From contig NZ_CACZTX010000006.1 in NCBI RefSeq assembly GCF_902784195.1, positions 124,001 through 188,000 of the forward strand: DNA of 64,000 nucleotides. The letters are read 5' to 3'. Under the pieces are notes generated by a model that ran no database searches, was not told the DNA's origin, and saw only the letters and a list, made by a program, of their open reading frames with translations. Both the position numbers and the translations under genes were made by a program. Within the stretch, counting starts at the first letter, position 1, and the number at the start of each line of letters is the position of its first letter. The stretch is from an uncultured Methanobrevibacter sp. (GTDB lineage Archaea > Methanobacteriota > Methanobacteria > Methanobacteriales > Methanobacteriaceae). This document shows, one piece after another, positions 1 through 9,099 of this stretch.

Positions 1-40
1 CGATTAATTAAAATGATAGTTAATTAAATAAATACTAATT

Positions 41-1153
41 TTATTCAAGCTCCCATTCAATAACTGAACGTATCATCATACCAAAGTCGGAATCAACTAT
101 CTCATCTACACCTAATGTCTTAGAATGAGCATCTAATTCAGCTATGACATGTGAGTAACCCAATTCATTAAGTGGTTGGACAAGTCTTGGACCATCTGTA
201 ACTGCAATGGTTTCACAGTCAAGCCCTTCAACATACAATGCATGTGGAACACCAACAACAATTACAAGATCTGGATTGATTTCTTTAAGATATTCCTCTG
301 CCTTTCTTGGGGTGATAGGATATTCATCAAGGCCACCAGTGATGCATTCAATGTCAATTCCAGTTTCATTAAGTTCTTTAGTTATATTAACTGCATGCTG
401 TCTGATTCTTGGAAGTCCAATGTTTTCATCCAAATTAGCAATGAAATGAAGATTTTCTATATCCTTATTAGAATTTATATTAGAATCATCAAATAATCTG
501 GAAAAGTCACAATTTAGAATATCTGCAAAAAGATAAGAGGTTTCCTTTTTAGCATTCAATACAAATGCTACCTTCTTGCCTTCCTGAATTGCCTTTACAA
601 TAATCTTTGCCACTTTTTCCTTGCTCTCTCCAAAATTAGGCTTTATGTATTTTCCTTGAGCCATACCACGAGTCTTTTCAACATGGGTTGCAAGTCTTAG
701 CATTTCATTTTGACGATCAGCTTCCTCTTGAGGGATTACACCATATTCCACAGCAGCGTTGAGAACGGCAATAGCTCCTTCTGTATTGTCCCCTTCACCG
801 AAACCCCCATGAGATTCCACTGGCAAGATAACACAATCAAGGCCAAGGTTTTCAATTGGCTCCTTTAAGTCTTCACCAATAATCATACTTGCACAAGTTC
901 CTACAATACCCATTAATTTTGGATTGAATGTATCATAAGCCTCTTGCAAGGTTTCCTGAAGCTTTTCGCCTGCACCTAAAATAAAATCATTTTCAGCCAT
1001 AGCTGTTGTGACAACTCTAACACCATCACTTTCAAGGAGCCTTCCTGTTCTAAAGCAACAGCCATGTGGCCCATGCATAACAATTACATCTGCATTTAAA
1101 TCTCTTAAAGTGTATAAAGAAGCTGCTATTGGACTTGGACGTGGATGCATCAT
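41..1153 (-). CDS. cfbD: Ni-sirohydrochlorin a,c-diamide reductive cyclase catalytic subunit CfbD
   Basis: NifD-like protein of 370 residues. CfbD works with the NifH-like CfbC in coenzyme F430 synthesis. It carries out the ATP-dependent six-electron reduction and lactam ring formation on Ni-sirohydrochlorin a,c-diamide (family knowledge). The sequence shows the opening [13 protein letters not shown], a cysteine pair in [14 protein letters not shown] near residue 30, and [12 protein letters not shown] near residue 85, typical nitrogenase-fold cluster/cofactor regions. It follows ychF by 9 bases, and its GGTGA ribosome site overlaps the ychF stop, so the pair is probably co-translated. Two ATGs are adjacent (1153 and 1150), so the start is uncertain by one codon. 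F430 is the methyl-coenzyme M reductase cofactor, so this gene marks the organism as a methanogen. Confidence 0.93.
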   Translation of the reverse strand: MMHPRPSPIAASLYTLRDLNADVIVMHGPHGCCFRTGRLLESDGVRVVTTAMAENDFILGAGEKLQETLQEAYDTFNPKLMGIVGTCASMIIGEDLKEPIENLGLDCVILPVESHGGFGEGDNTEGAIAVLNAAVEYGVIPQEEADRQNEMLRLATHVEKTRGMAQGKYIKPNFGESKEKVAKIIVKAIQEGKKVAFVLNAKKETSYLFADILNCDFSRLFDDSNINSNKDIENLHFIANLDENIGLPRIRQHAVNITKELNETGIDIECITGGLDEYPITPRKAEEYLKEINPDLVIVVGVPHALYVEGLDCETIAVTDGPRLVQPLNELGYSHVIAELDAHSKTLGVDEIVDSDFGMMIRSVIEWELE

Positions 1154-1162
1154 TTTATCACC

Positions 1163-2350
1163 TTAGTGTGTCACAATCTTAATGATATCTCTATCTTGGA
1201 GTTCGTAATCACTTGCAATTCTCATGCTCTTTCTTGCATCTACTGCATGCATGAACTTATCACCGATATCTGTGTGAATGATATATGCAAATTCACGAGG
1301 AGTTGAACCTTTAGGAACCAAGAAAGCATCTGGGAGCACATTTCCCTTTTGGTCTGTAAGCTTATGCTCATCTCCTACTGGATAGACAACAATCATGTCT
1401 AAAAGATCAAAGACTGCAGTGTTCAATGCCTCTTGAATGCCTGTGCTTCCATAAACATCAAGGATATTGGTTTGAATGTATTCCAATGCCTTGATTTGGT
1501 TAGCGTTTAATTTGTCCTTTTCAAGGATTTCAAAACTGCTGTCTCCAGAAATGTATGAAATCAATCCTGCTCTTGTAGCGTTCATAAGTGCAAGCTCGGA
1601 TTCAGCAGATGTTGGAATTACACGAGGGTATTTCTCTTGCATTCTTTCAATGTTCTCACGTGCTCCAGGCAAATCTGCCTTGTTTGCAATTACAAGGGAA
1701 GGTTTTGCAATATTCAAGAGGTTGCGTACAAATTCAATCAAGTCTTCCTCTTCCCATTTACCATAATCAGGACTGACTGTTCTTAATGCTTCAATTACAT
1801 CTTCAATTAGGATACCAGTACCGGATAATTGGTCAAAAAGAACCTTGGAAATGTCCAAATGTTCCGCTTCAACCTTACGGATAAGCCTTACCCAATTCTT
1901 GCTTACGATTCCATACATCCACATGACTATTTCATGTTCTAAAAACTCAATGTCTTCCAATGGGTCATGTGAACCTGGATCAACTGGGTTTCCTTCAGCA
2001 TCAGTAGATCCTGAAGCATCAATTACATGAATGAATACCTTAGCTTGCATCAAGTCATCGAGGAACTTGTTTCCGAGTCCCTTTCCTTCGTGAGCTCCTG
2101 GAACAAGCCCTGCTACATCAATCAATTCTATTGGAATCAATCTTGTTCCATCAATGCACTGGGAGTTGTGTGGATTGCATGTGACATTCATTTCCTTACA
2201 TGGACATTCACTTATAACATGAGCAACAGCCTTGTTTGCATCTATGGTTGTAAATGGATAGTTTGCCATTTCCACTTGAGATGCAGTGGCTGAATTAAAA
2301 AATGAGGATTTTCCTACATTCGGTTTACCTGTAACTGCAATTTGAAGCAT
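1163..2350 (-). CDS. ychF: YchF/Obg-type GTP-binding protein with TGS domain
   Basis: A 395-residue P-loop NTPase of the OBG/YchF group. The G1 loop GKPNVGKSS lies at residues 7-15, the G3-like [14 protein letters not shown] near 78, and NKADLPG, the G4 motif, near 223. The C-terminal part (about 300-395) ends in [21 protein letters not shown], the TGS region. Archaeal members bind nucleotide and associate with ribosomes; the exact role is not settled. Length matches archaeal homologues. No good ribosome site precedes the ATG, so the mRNA may be leaderless. It is first in a short operon with cfbD. Confidence 0.93.
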   Translation of the reverse strand: MLQIAVTGKPNVGKSSFFNSATASQVEMANYPFTTIDANKAVAHVISECPCKEMNVTCNPHNSQCIDGTRLIPIELIDVAGLVPGAHEGKGLGNKFLDDLMQAKVFIHVIDASGSTDAEGNPVDPGSHDPLEDIEFLEHEIVMWMYGIVSKNWVRLIRKVEAEHLDISKVLFDQLSGTGILIEDVIEALRTVSPDYGKWEEEDLIEFVRNLLNIAKPSLVIANKADLPGARENIERMQEKYPRVIPTSAESELALMNATRAGLISYISGDSSFEILEKDKLNANQIKALEYIQTNILDVYGSTGIQEALNTAVFDLLDMIVVYPVGDEHKLTDQKGNVLPDAFLVPKGSTPREFAYIIHTDIGDKFMHAVDARKSMRIASDYELQDRDIIKIVTH

Positions 2351-2593
2351 AATATCATGATTAAAATTAGTTTCTTTGATTTTTTCAAAAAACTTTAAAT
2401 TATTATAATTATTATAATACTTTATTATATCTATTTTACAAAGTATAAAAAATTATTTAAAAAATTTAGTGAAATCAAAAAAGAAAGGCAATTATATAGA
2501 ATACTCAAACCCAAATCAGATTTGTAAAAAACATTATTTAGGAAAAAAATGAAAAAAATAATCAAAGAATAAAATATGTTTGAGGAAGATGAC

Positions 2594-3223
2594 ATGAAAA
2601 AATACTCCTGCAGCAATTGTAGAATTCTAAACTGCAAACACCAAAACAAGAAATACCCTGATTTCTGTCCAACAAAAGAATTAACAAGTGAAGAGAAAAC
2701 TGAAATTGAAAAACTTTACAATGAAGACAACAACAATGAAATATCACGAATATCTGCTGAAATAGAGGAAGAATTTTACTGCAAATACACAAGAGTGGAA
2801 GAAATTATAGAATTTGCCAAAAGACTAAAAATGAAAAAGATAGGAATAGCTGCATGTGTGGGGCTGATGGAAGAAAGCAGAACATTTGCAAAAATTCTAG
2901 ACAAACACGACTTTGAAGTATATTCTGTAGCATGTAAAGTTGGTGCAATGAAAAAAACAGAAATAGCGGGTGTTGATGAAGAAAAAACAGTGACCACTGG
3001 AAATGTAATGTGCAACCCAATACTGCAGGCAAAAATACTAAACAAGGAAAAAACTGACCTTAACGTAATAATAGGATTATGTGTAGGCCATGACAGCCTA
3101 TTCTATAAATATTCTGATGCCCTATGCACAACACTTGTAACAAAAGACAAGGTACTCGCACACAATCCAGTAGGGGCATTATACCAAACAAACACATATT
3201 ATAAAAAGTTAATGAAAGAGTAA
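2594..3223 (+). CDS. DUF1847 metal-binding-type protein
   Basis: Protein of 209 residues from the chosen start, resembling the DUF1847 family of unknown function. The N-terminus carries a cysteine cluster (CSNCRILNC at residues 5-13, then PDFCP near 25) that probably binds a metal or Fe-S cluster. The body has conserved-looking IGIAACVGLMEESR near 82 and LCVGHDSLFYKYSDALCTTLVTKD near the C-terminus. An ATG six codons upstream (2576) is open, but GAGGA at 2582-2586 sits correctly for the ATG at 2594, which I prefer. It is divergent from ychF and convergent with the PAC2 gene. No function should be assigned beyond probable metal binding. Confidence 0.8.
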   Translation: MKKYSCSNCRILNCKHQNKKYPDFCPTKELTSEEKTEIEKLYNEDNNNEISRISAEIEEEFYCKYTRVEEIIEFAKRLKMKKIGIAACVGLMEESRTFAKILDKHDFEVYSVACKVGAMKKTEIAGVDEEKTVTTGNVMCNPILQAKILNKEKTDLNVIIGLCVGHDSLFYKYSDALCTTLVTKDKVLAHNPVGALYQTNTYYKKLMKE

Positions 3224-3379
3224 ATAATGTTTAATTATAGAAAAATAGCTTATTTGTTCAACTGAACATTCCAAAAGTTATAAAATTAAATAGGAATAAA
3301 AAAGAATTAAATAGAAATAAAAAGAATAAAAAAAGAAATAGCTAATTCCATAGCTAAAATTTAAAATTTAAAAGTTTAA

Positions 3380-4171
3380 TTAACCTATGTATCTGAGGTC
3401 ATCTTGAGTTTGTTGTGGTGCTTGTTGACCCATAGCCCTTTGAAGCATTTCTTGCTCCATTTGTTGAGCTTGGCTAATCATTTCACGGATTTCTTCAGCT
3501 TTTGCTTCTAACTCTTCAGTACTTACTTCGAGTTTTACAAGAATAGCTAATTTTTGCAAAATAGCTTCAGCCGCTTCAGCATCAATGAAATAACCCGGAG
3601 TTTTACCCATTAAGCAAGCCCCTTTCATTCCTCTGAGTCTACCTAAACCTAAGAATAAACCAGAAGCACCAACGATACCACCATCTGCAGATCTGATTTC
3701 AACATCTGCTTCCTTAAGCATTTCAATACGCTCTTCATCAGTAGCAGCACCTAAAACACGACCATCTGTACCTTCAATAGGTTGACCAGTAGCAAGACCA
3801 CCTAAAGTATAAAACTCTTTAGCCCCTTTTGATTCAACGAAGTCAAGGATAGAACCACAGAGTTCGTATTGACCTTCAGGTGCTAAAGCTTGACAGTTAC
3901 CTACTAAAAATATGAAATCCCTTTCATCTGCACCAGCAGACTTCAAGTAATACATTTCATTTGTCATATCCTCTACAATTCCCCCTTCACCAACAAGAAC
4001 TTGTGGAGGGAAGTAAGGAGAATAGATTTCCACAAATTTAGTAGCATCAAGTTCATCAATGACATGATCAATTGCTAATTTACCTACATGACCGATTCCA
4101 GGAAGTGCTTCAATAAATATAGGATTGTTTAAACTAACTTCTTCTAATACTTTAAATTGAGTTGTTCTCAT
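3380..4171 (-). CDS. PAC2-family protein (proteasome assembly chaperone-like)
   Basis: 263 residues with PAC2-family features: [23 protein letters not shown] near residue 15, the glycine-rich TLGGLATGQ near 122, and [27 protein letters not shown] near 168. The last 60 residues are Glu/Gln-rich and likely helical, ending [15 protein letters not shown]. Archaeal PAC2 proteins are thought to help assemble the 20S proteasome, but this is by analogy. A clear AAGGTGAT precedes the ATG. It is the last gene of the leftward L44e-S27e-aIF2a-nop10 group, an arrangement common in archaea. Confidence 0.88.
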   Translation of the reverse strand: MRTTQFKVLEEVSLNNPIFIEALPGIGHVGKLAIDHVIDELDATKFVEIYSPYFPPQVLVGEGGIVEDMTNEMYYLKSAGADERDFIFLVGNCQALAPEGQYELCGSILDFVESKGAKEFYTLGGLATGQPIEGTDGRVLGAATDEERIEMLKEADVEIRSADGGIVGASGLFLGLGRLRGMKGACLMGKTPGYFIDAEAAEAILQKLAILVKLEVSTEELEAKAEEIREMISQAQQMEQEMLQRAMGQQAPQQTQDDLRYIG

Positions 4172-4341
4172 AAGATCACCTTTAAGAACATTTTATAATA
4201 TAATCAATAATCGCAAATCAAATAATTGTAAATCAATAATTGTAAACCAAATAATAGTAATCGTAAAATCCAAAAAATAGAAAAATAAAAAAAATAGAAT
4301 AATGGTTTTTAAACTAACAATAGCTTGCTAATCAAAAACTT

Positions 4342-4512
4342 TTATTCCTTATTAAGCATCTCTTTCTTTAATTGTCTACGATATTTACCATACTTATCCT
4401 CAACGGAAAATTTTGGAGGGTAAATCACTTTAAGTTCACCACCACATTTTGGACATTGGGATTTAAGTGTGTAAATATTACAAACAGGACACTTCTTCAT
4501 TTTCATTTTCAT
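4342..4512 (-). CDS. nop10: H/ACA RNA-protein complex protein Nop10
   Basis: A 56-residue protein read directly from the reverse strand. It has a zinc-ribbon CPVC near residue 8 and CPKCG near 20, followed by the Nop10 signature PPKFSVEDKYGKYRRQLKK. Nop10 is a core protein of archaeal H/ACA ribonucleoproteins that guide rRNA pseudouridylation with Cbf5, Gar1 and L7Ae. It starts 12 bases after the aIF2-alpha stop. Three in-frame ATGs (4512, 4506, 4500) are possible starts; GTGA upstream favours the first or second. Confidence 0.92.
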   Translation of the reverse strand: MKMKMKKCPVCNIYTLKSQCPKCGGELKVIYPPKFSVEDKYGKYRRQLKKEMLNKE

Positions 4513-4524
4513 CTGATTCACTAA

Positions 4525-5307
4525 TTAATTTTCAATTTCACGTAAGAATTCTCCAGTTCCATCTGCATCTTCTACAATAGCAATAGCTTTTTCTGCTGCT
4601 TCTTTCAATTGCTTTTCAGCAACAAGATAATCGGTAGAAGTTACAGTGATTCTGTAACGAGGAGCTCCAACACATTGAACTTCAATGTTTTCAGCTTCTG
4701 CTGCCATAAGTGCTTTCTTAATAACCTCTACACCATCTGGGTTGTAGTTTTTAATATCTACATAACCGCTGATGTGAACTTCAGGAGGTTGAATGTTTTT
4801 CTCAGCAACTTCAGTTATGGCATCAGCCCACTCTTGGCTAATTCCCTCTTCAGTAAGAGTTTCTGCCCCTTCTTCAGAAGCGCTTTCAAATGCACCGTAG
4901 ATATCACCGAAGATATCCATAAGCTCATATCCCACTTCATCGTAAGCGGTATCCAAGTCCTTATCTAAAGATTTAGCAGCTAATTCCAAGAATTTTTCAG
5001 CTTTTTGTTCAATTTTCCATTGTTGAATCTTTTTAGTCCTTTGGTCTTCTCTAATTCTTTTTAAAGAAGCATCTACATGACCTTTTTTAGGATTAACTCT
5101 TAAAACACGAGCAACAATCTTTTGATTTTCTCTTACATGATCTCGAATATTTTTTACCCAACCAGAAGAAACTTCAGAAATATGAATGAAAGCTTCCTTG
5201 CCTGCGTATTCTTCCAAGTTAGCAAATGCACCATAGTTAACAACTTTGTAGACAGTTCCTACAATAAGTTCTCCTTCATCTGGCCATTCTTGACTTTTTC
5301 TTACCAA
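4525..5307 (-). CDS. eif2a: Translation initiation factor aIF2 subunit alpha
   Basis: 260 residues, the usual length for archaeal aIF2-alpha, the RNA-binding subunit of the heterotrimer that brings initiator Met-tRNA to the small ribosomal subunit. Residues 12-85 form an S1 domain ([23 protein letters not shown], then AFIHISEVS and [15 protein letters not shown]). The C-terminal alpha-beta domain contains [14 protein letters not shown] and [11 protein letters not shown]. The start codon is TTG, placed behind GGTG with about 6 bases spacing. It lies between nop10 and rps27e on the same strand. Confidence 0.95.
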   Translation of the reverse strand: MVRKSQEWPDEGELIVGTVYKVVNYGAFANLEEYAGKEAFIHISEVSSGWVKNIRDHVRENQKIVARVLRVNPKKGHVDASLKRIREDQRTKKIQQWKIEQKAEKFLELAAKSLDKDLDTAYDEVGYELMDIFGDIYGAFESASEEGAETLTEEGISQEWADAITEVAEKNIQPPEVHISGYVDIKNYNPDGVEVIKKALMAAEAENIEVQCVGAPRYRITVTSTDYLVAEKQLKEAAEKAIAIVEDADGTGEFLREIEN

Positions 5308-5395
5308 TTAAAACACCGAAATAAAAACAGTTAAGATATGGTTAGAATAATTAGAATAATCATCATAACCAATCTTTATTCTAAGATCACATAAC

Positions 5396-5444
5396 AGCCA
5401 ATTACATATTCGGCCAAAATAGCGTGTTTTGATAGTAATTGGCT
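5396..5444 (-). other. Nested stem-loop between rps27e and aIF2-alpha
   Basis: A perfect 10-base inverted repeat (AGCCAATTAC at 5396-5405, GTAATTGGCT at 5435-5444) encloses a second inner hairpin, CAAAA/TTTTG around TAGCGTG. It occupies the 150-base gap between the S27e stop and the aIF2-alpha start. It is more G+C-rich than its surroundings and has no T-tract, so it does not look like a simple terminator. It may be a processing site, regulatory element or small RNA. Confidence 0.45.
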
Positions 5445-5460
5445 ATTAATAATTTTAAGC

Positions 5461-5640
5461 TTATTGTAAAACTTCATCGATGTGAGCCATGATTTTAGCT
5501 TTTCCACCACGGGATTTTACAATAGTTTTACCGCAGATGATACATTTTACATCAGAAGCTGCACGATCGAAAATGATTTGTTCGTTATCACAATCTAAAC
5601 ATTTAACTCTTAAAAAGTTTCCTCTTCCATTACTTGCCAT
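5461..5640 (-). CDS. rps27e: 30S ribosomal protein S27e
   Basis: A 59-residue zinc-ribbon ribosomal protein. CLDC near residue 14 and CIIC near 33 are the four zinc ligands, followed by the basic KSRGGKAKI segment typical of S27e. The ATG at 5640 is chosen because GGTGA lies 6 bases upstream; an open extension to 5649 lacks such a site. It directly follows rpl44e, and the ribosome site sits at the end of that gene, so the two are probably co-translated. Confidence 0.95.
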   Translation of the reverse strand: MASNGRGNFLRVKCLDCDNEQIIFDRAASDVKCIICGKTIVKSRGGKAKIMAHIDEVLQ

Positions 5641-5649
5641 ACAAATCAC

Positions 5650-5928
5650 CTAGTTAGATACCCATTCAGGTTTTCCTACTCTGAAAGATTTTCTGATGTG
5701 GGATTTTCCACATTCTTTACATTTGTATCTTAAATCTAATTTTTTAACCGGCTTGTTACCACCTGGTAATGGTCTTGGATAACCTCTGTACCCTGCAGTA
5801 ACTCTTCTGAATTGTCTTTGTCCCCATTTTAATTCACTAGCTTTTCTCTTTTTGGAAGTATGCACTTCATGCATAGTGTGTTTTTTACAATGTGGACAGT
5901 AAGTTCTTTTTTCTTTAGGCATTTTCAT
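5650..5928 (-). CDS. rpl44e: 50S ribosomal protein L44e
   Basis: A 92-residue large-subunit protein with two zinc-binding CxxC pairs: YCPHCKKHT near the N-terminus and [16 protein letters not shown] near the C-terminus. The middle is basic and contains [23 protein letters not shown]. The ATG at 5928 lies 5 bases after GGTGA; a GTG three codons upstream overlaps that site and is less likely. It heads the L44e-S27e-aIF2a-nop10 group. Confidence 0.95.
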   Translation of the reverse strand: MKMPKEKRTYCPHCKKHTMHEVHTSKKRKASELKWGQRQFRRVTAGYRGYPRPLPGGNKPVKKLDLRYKCKECGKSHIRKSFRVGKPEWVSN

Positions 5929-5951
5929 ATTTTTCACCTTTAATTGATTTC

Positions 5952-5994
5952 TCTGTTAAAAGACTTTTAGAACTTAATTAACAGATTATATAAT
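5952..5994 (-). promoter_or_regulatory. rpl44e promoter with inverted repeat
   Basis: Read leftward, a TATA-like TTATATAA (5987-5994) is followed within 30 bases by a perfect 8-base inverted repeat, TCTGTTAA at 5952-5959 and TTAACAGA at 5978-5985. The expected transcription start falls inside the repeat. This could be an operator or a leader hairpin for the ribosomal operon. The promoter assignment rests on position and TATA resemblance only. Confidence 0.4.
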
Positions 5995-6392
5995 AAATAA
6001 TTACAACAAACCACTTGGAACTGTTTAGGTTTCCATTTAGCATGAGGATAAATTATAACATACTAATAAGAACATCTTTCAGTTTCCTACGAGCATGAGA
6101 GCATCTACACATCTTATAAAAATATTTTTACTTAACATTTCTAATAGATTGAACATTATAGTCCCTATTCATTCATAGGATAAACTAAATTGAAAGTTTA
6201 AAAACTATAAAAAAAGATTTAACAAACTGTAAATCTTGGAATCTAATAATTAAAAAAATATTTTAAAATAAGAAAATATCATATTATTATAGATACATTA
6301 ATTATATATGATTATTATCTATATATAAACCTTTGTAATGTTTATATAATTTTTATATAAAAATAGTGAGTTTAAGAAAATAGAAATAGAAT
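5995..6392. other. Non-coding gap upstream of rpl44e
   Basis: About 400 bases with no convincing reading frame on either strand. The stretch 6000-6180 is less A+T-rich than its flanks and contains a small hairpin, CCTAT/ATAGG, at about 6166-6181. It may hold a small RNA, but I find no C/D or H/ACA box pattern to name one. The rest is low-complexity A+T sequence downstream of the GINS gene. Confidence 0.3.
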
Positions 6393-7757
6393 TTAATATT
6401 TCACTAAACTTGCCTTATTGTTGCCAATGAGAATTTGAGCAGTTATATTAGGCAAGATAACAACATCATTCGCTAAGAAAGGACCATAAACCTTTCCATC
6501 AATGCCTACCATCTCACCGACATCCTCACTAATGACAACAGTTGCATTCTCTATTTCATCTCTAGCAAATAATCCTCCTCTTGTCTTATCAACTGGTTTT
6601 TTAGGAGCATTATCCTTTTTAGAACCATCATTATTATCATCAATAGCTTTATTAAAACCATCAGTACGACTAATCTTCTTTTCCTTGACATCAAGACCAG
6701 ATGAAAATCCTAAATCTGATTTCGCAGATTCGTCCTTAGGCTTTTTAGGTTTTGCAAAAATAAGATTGAAGTCATCTTCACTTGGAGCAGCATAATTGGA
6801 TCCTGCAGCTATTGAATTATAATAGTCATCATCATAATTAGGTTCCAATTTGTCCAAATCCACAAACTGACTGTCTGGATTTTTGTAAAAGTCCTCTGGA
6901 TTAGTGGAAACAGAAGTCTCAGTTTTAATGTCTTCTTCCACATTGGATTGAATTTCTTTAGTTTCTTGAGACTCTTGGCTAAGAACTGGAGTTTCTTCTT
7001 GTTTTTCTTCCACTTCTGCAACTGCTACTTCTTCAGCTTCCTCTTCAAGCTCTTGAGCAGTTTCTGCATTGCCTTGGTCGGGATACATTTGATTAGCTAC
7101 TTGCTTATCAATGTTTTCATAAGTTTCATCAGTGATTACTTTTGCATTCTTGATCTGATTCAACCTATCCAAAACTTCATCAGATTCACCAAGAGCATCT
7201 GAAATCTCATCTTCCATATCCTCAGAAACATCACTTTCCTCTTCAACAGAACTTCCAGATTCGTAGGAATCCTCTACAAAAGAACTTTCCTCATCCTCAT
7301 CGAAATCCTCATCGTAGTCTTCATCATCTTCATAATTTCCTTCAATAACTTCTTCAGTATATTCATCTAAGGAAATTCTATATCTGTGATTTTTAAGAGC
7401 ATCCATCAATGAGAAATACAATGTTTCCTCTTCATCTGTAAGATTCAAAGGAGTTGTATCCAAGAGATCAAATTGAGGATTGTCCTTCTTGAACAAAAGA
7501 AAAGATCTGTAGATATTGTTATTGGCTGCTTTAGTAATTTTAGATTCCCTAAGCTCACAGATTTCAGTAGCAATTCTTTGAGCATTATTAAGCAGCAATT
7601 GCTCATTTCCAAAAGGGTCGTTAGCTACAGAACGTTCTAGATCTTTAATGTAATCACGTAACTGCTTATAGAAATCATTATCCACTCTAGCTAGAGAAGA
7701 TTTGTTACGTTCTTCCTTTTGAACTCTGCGTAATACTTGAAAAAAGTCGCCTTGCAT
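6393..7757 (-). CDS. GINS complex subunit (Gins51-type) with long acidic insert
   Basis: About 454 residues. The N-terminal 130 residues are helical and resemble the GINS A domain (FFQVLRRVQKEERNKSSLARVDNDFYKQLRDYIKDLE). The last 50 are a GINS B domain (VVISEDVGEMVGIDGKVYG... ILIGNNKASLVKY). Between them lie about 240 residues rich in Asp, Glu and Ser that look disordered, so the protein is about twice the normal archaeal Gins51 length. GINS joins MCM and GAN/Cdc45 in the replicative helicase. PCNA is next upstream. The start is uncertain between ATGs at 7757 and 7766; neither has a clear ribosome site. Confidence 0.85.
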   Translation of the reverse strand: MQGDFFQVLRRVQKEERNKSSLARVDNDFYKQLRDYIKDLERSVANDPFGNEQLLLNNAQRIATEICELRESKITKAANNNIYRSFLLFKKDNPQFDLLDTTPLNLTDEEETLYFSLMDALKNHRYRISLDEYTEEVIEGNYEDDEDYDEDFDEDEESSFVEDSYESGSSVEEESDVSEDMEDEISDALGESDEVLDRLNQIKNAKVITDETYENIDKQVANQMYPDQGNAETAQELEEEAEEVAVAEVEEKQEETPVLSQESQETKEIQSNVEEDIKTETSVSTNPEDFYKNPDSQFVDLDKLEPNYDDDYYNSIAAGSNYAAPSEDDFNLIFAKPKKPKDESAKSDLGFSSGLDVKEKKISRTDGFNKAIDDNNDGSKKDNAPKKPVDKTRGGLFARDEIENATVVISEDVGEMVGIDGKVYGPFLANDVVILPNITAQILIGNNKASLVKY

Positions 7758-7805
7758 AAGAATCATAAATTTGAAATAAAGTCGCCAAAACTTAAGAAAC
7801 TAAAA

Positions 7806-7846
7806 ATTTAGTTAATACTGATTTAATAGATTTAGTTAATACTGAT
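7806..7846 (-). repeat. Paired 17-base direct repeat upstream of GINS gene
   Basis: The 17-base sequence ATTTAGTTAATACTGAT occurs exactly twice, at 7806-7822 and 7830-7846, 24 bases apart, about 50-90 bases before the GINS start. Spacing near two helical turns and position in the promoter region suggest a paired regulator site, but a chance duplication in A+T-rich DNA is possible. Confidence 0.5.
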
Positions 7847-7978
7847 CGTTTTAATAAAGTTAATAATGTATAAAAAATTTAATGGTGTAATAGCTTTAAA
7901 GCTATAAAAAATAAATAAAATAAATTAATTTAAGAATAAATTAATTTATTGACTTTAAAAAAGCTTAAATCTTCTCAA

Positions 7979-8713
7979 TTAGTCTTCAGATTCTATTCTT
8001 GGAGCAAGCAAGAAACTGAGTTCCCCGTCTTCGGATACCATTTTAAGACTTAAGGTCAATGGCATGTCATTTCCAAGAGAGATAGTAGCGATTTCAGAGA
8101 ATTTGTCTGCTTTAAGCATTTCTCTGATTTTTTCTAAAGAGAAAATGGATTTAGCTTTAGTGTCTATTTTTTCACCATGTAAATATTCAATGTTTGCATC
8201 TCCAAACTCACCTTCAGCAGATGCATAGAAGTTTTCTTGATCTACCATTAAAGTGATTTTATCAGAGAAAATATCCATATCTTGAATTGAGTCTTTTAAA
8301 AGTGTGAAAGGAATCTCAAATTCAGTTGGATAATCCAATGAAGGAGGTGCAGGAGAATCATATTCTATATCAATCAATCTGATCTTGAAAGTTCTTGTAG
8401 CTTCACCAACAAAAGTGAGAATAAGATTTCCTTCATCTAATGACATCAATACACGGTCATTAGATTTTGAACGTTTCAATACTTTCATTAACTCATCTGT
8501 GTCAATATTGATCTTTTCCGGTTCATCACAAATGAACTCATCGAATAAACTGGATTTAAGTTCGAGATGAACAAAAGTAATATGACTACGGTCTAAGGCA
8601 TCTAAACGAAAACCTTCACTGTCAGTTTGGATTTGTACTTCATCTACAATAGATGAAATAGCATCAAAACTGGTTTTTAAAATACTAGAATCACTTAACT
8701 CTGCTTTAAACAT
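7979..8713 (-). CDS. pcn: DNA polymerase sliding clamp (PCNA)
   Basis: A 244-residue archaeal PCNA, the ring-shaped clamp that tethers DNA polymerase, ligase and FEN1 to DNA. Typical segments are [54 protein letters not shown] at the start and [16 protein letters not shown] and [12 protein letters not shown] at the end. The ATG follows GTTGAT by 5 bases. It lies next to GINS, consistent with a replication gene pair. Confidence 0.96.
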   Translation of the reverse strand: MFKAELSDSSILKTSFDAISSIVDEVQIQTDSEGFRLDALDRSHITFVHLELKSSLFDEFICDEPEKINIDTDELMKVLKRSKSNDRVLMSLDEGNLILTFVGEATRTFKIRLIDIEYDSPAPPSLDYPTEFEIPFTLLKDSIQDMDIFSDKITLMVDQENFYASAEGEFGDANIEYLHGEKIDTKAKSIFSLEKIREMLKADKFSEIATISLGNDMPLTLSLKMVSEDGELSFLLAPRIESED

Positions 8714-9099
8714 TAAAAATCAACTCTTGATTTAATTTTAAGCATTGATTATTTATTTTATAAATCAAAATAGCTAAATTGAGCCATATTTTATTTATAA
8801 AAAATTTATTAAAATAATGCATAATTTAATTTTTTAAATTCTTTAATTTAATAAAACCATATTATTTTATTATAATATTATATAAGTATTTAATCATTTA
8901 TAAATCTAATCAAAAGTGAAAATTTTTTAAAAATTTTTATATGAAAAATGAAAAAATATTGAAAAAAATAAAAGGAAATTATAATAAATTTATGAAAAAT
9001 ATTGGAAAAATCGTGAAAAAAAAACGAGCATGTGCTCTAAGTAAATAAAAAATAGCGGGTAGAAGTTTAGTAAAAATAAAAAAATAAATTTAAGAAAAA
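8714..9099. other. Non-coding gap between PCNA and acidic membrane protein genes
   Basis: About 386 bases, very A+T-rich, with no supported reading frame. It carries the PCNA promoter region near 8720-8890 and the terminator-like hairpin of the upstream gene at 9016-9037. I see nothing else in it. Confidence 0.6.
9016..9037 (-). terminator. Hairpin plus T-tract after acidic membrane protein gene
   Basis: On the reverse strand GAGCACATGCTC is self-complementary and is followed after one base by nine thymines. It lies about 60 bases beyond the stop codon at 9100. This is the form of an intrinsic terminator. Confidence 0.6.

Noticed and set aside
2549-2572. Seven-codon reading frame (MKKIIKE) behind TAGGA, just upstream of the DUF1847 gene
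   Set aside because: Could be a leader peptide, but it is low-complexity and such frames occur by chance in A-rich DNA.
6000-6130. C/D box small RNA in the L44e upstream gap
   Set aside because: CTGA-like and ATGATG-like fragments are present, but no ordered C, D', C', D set could be found.
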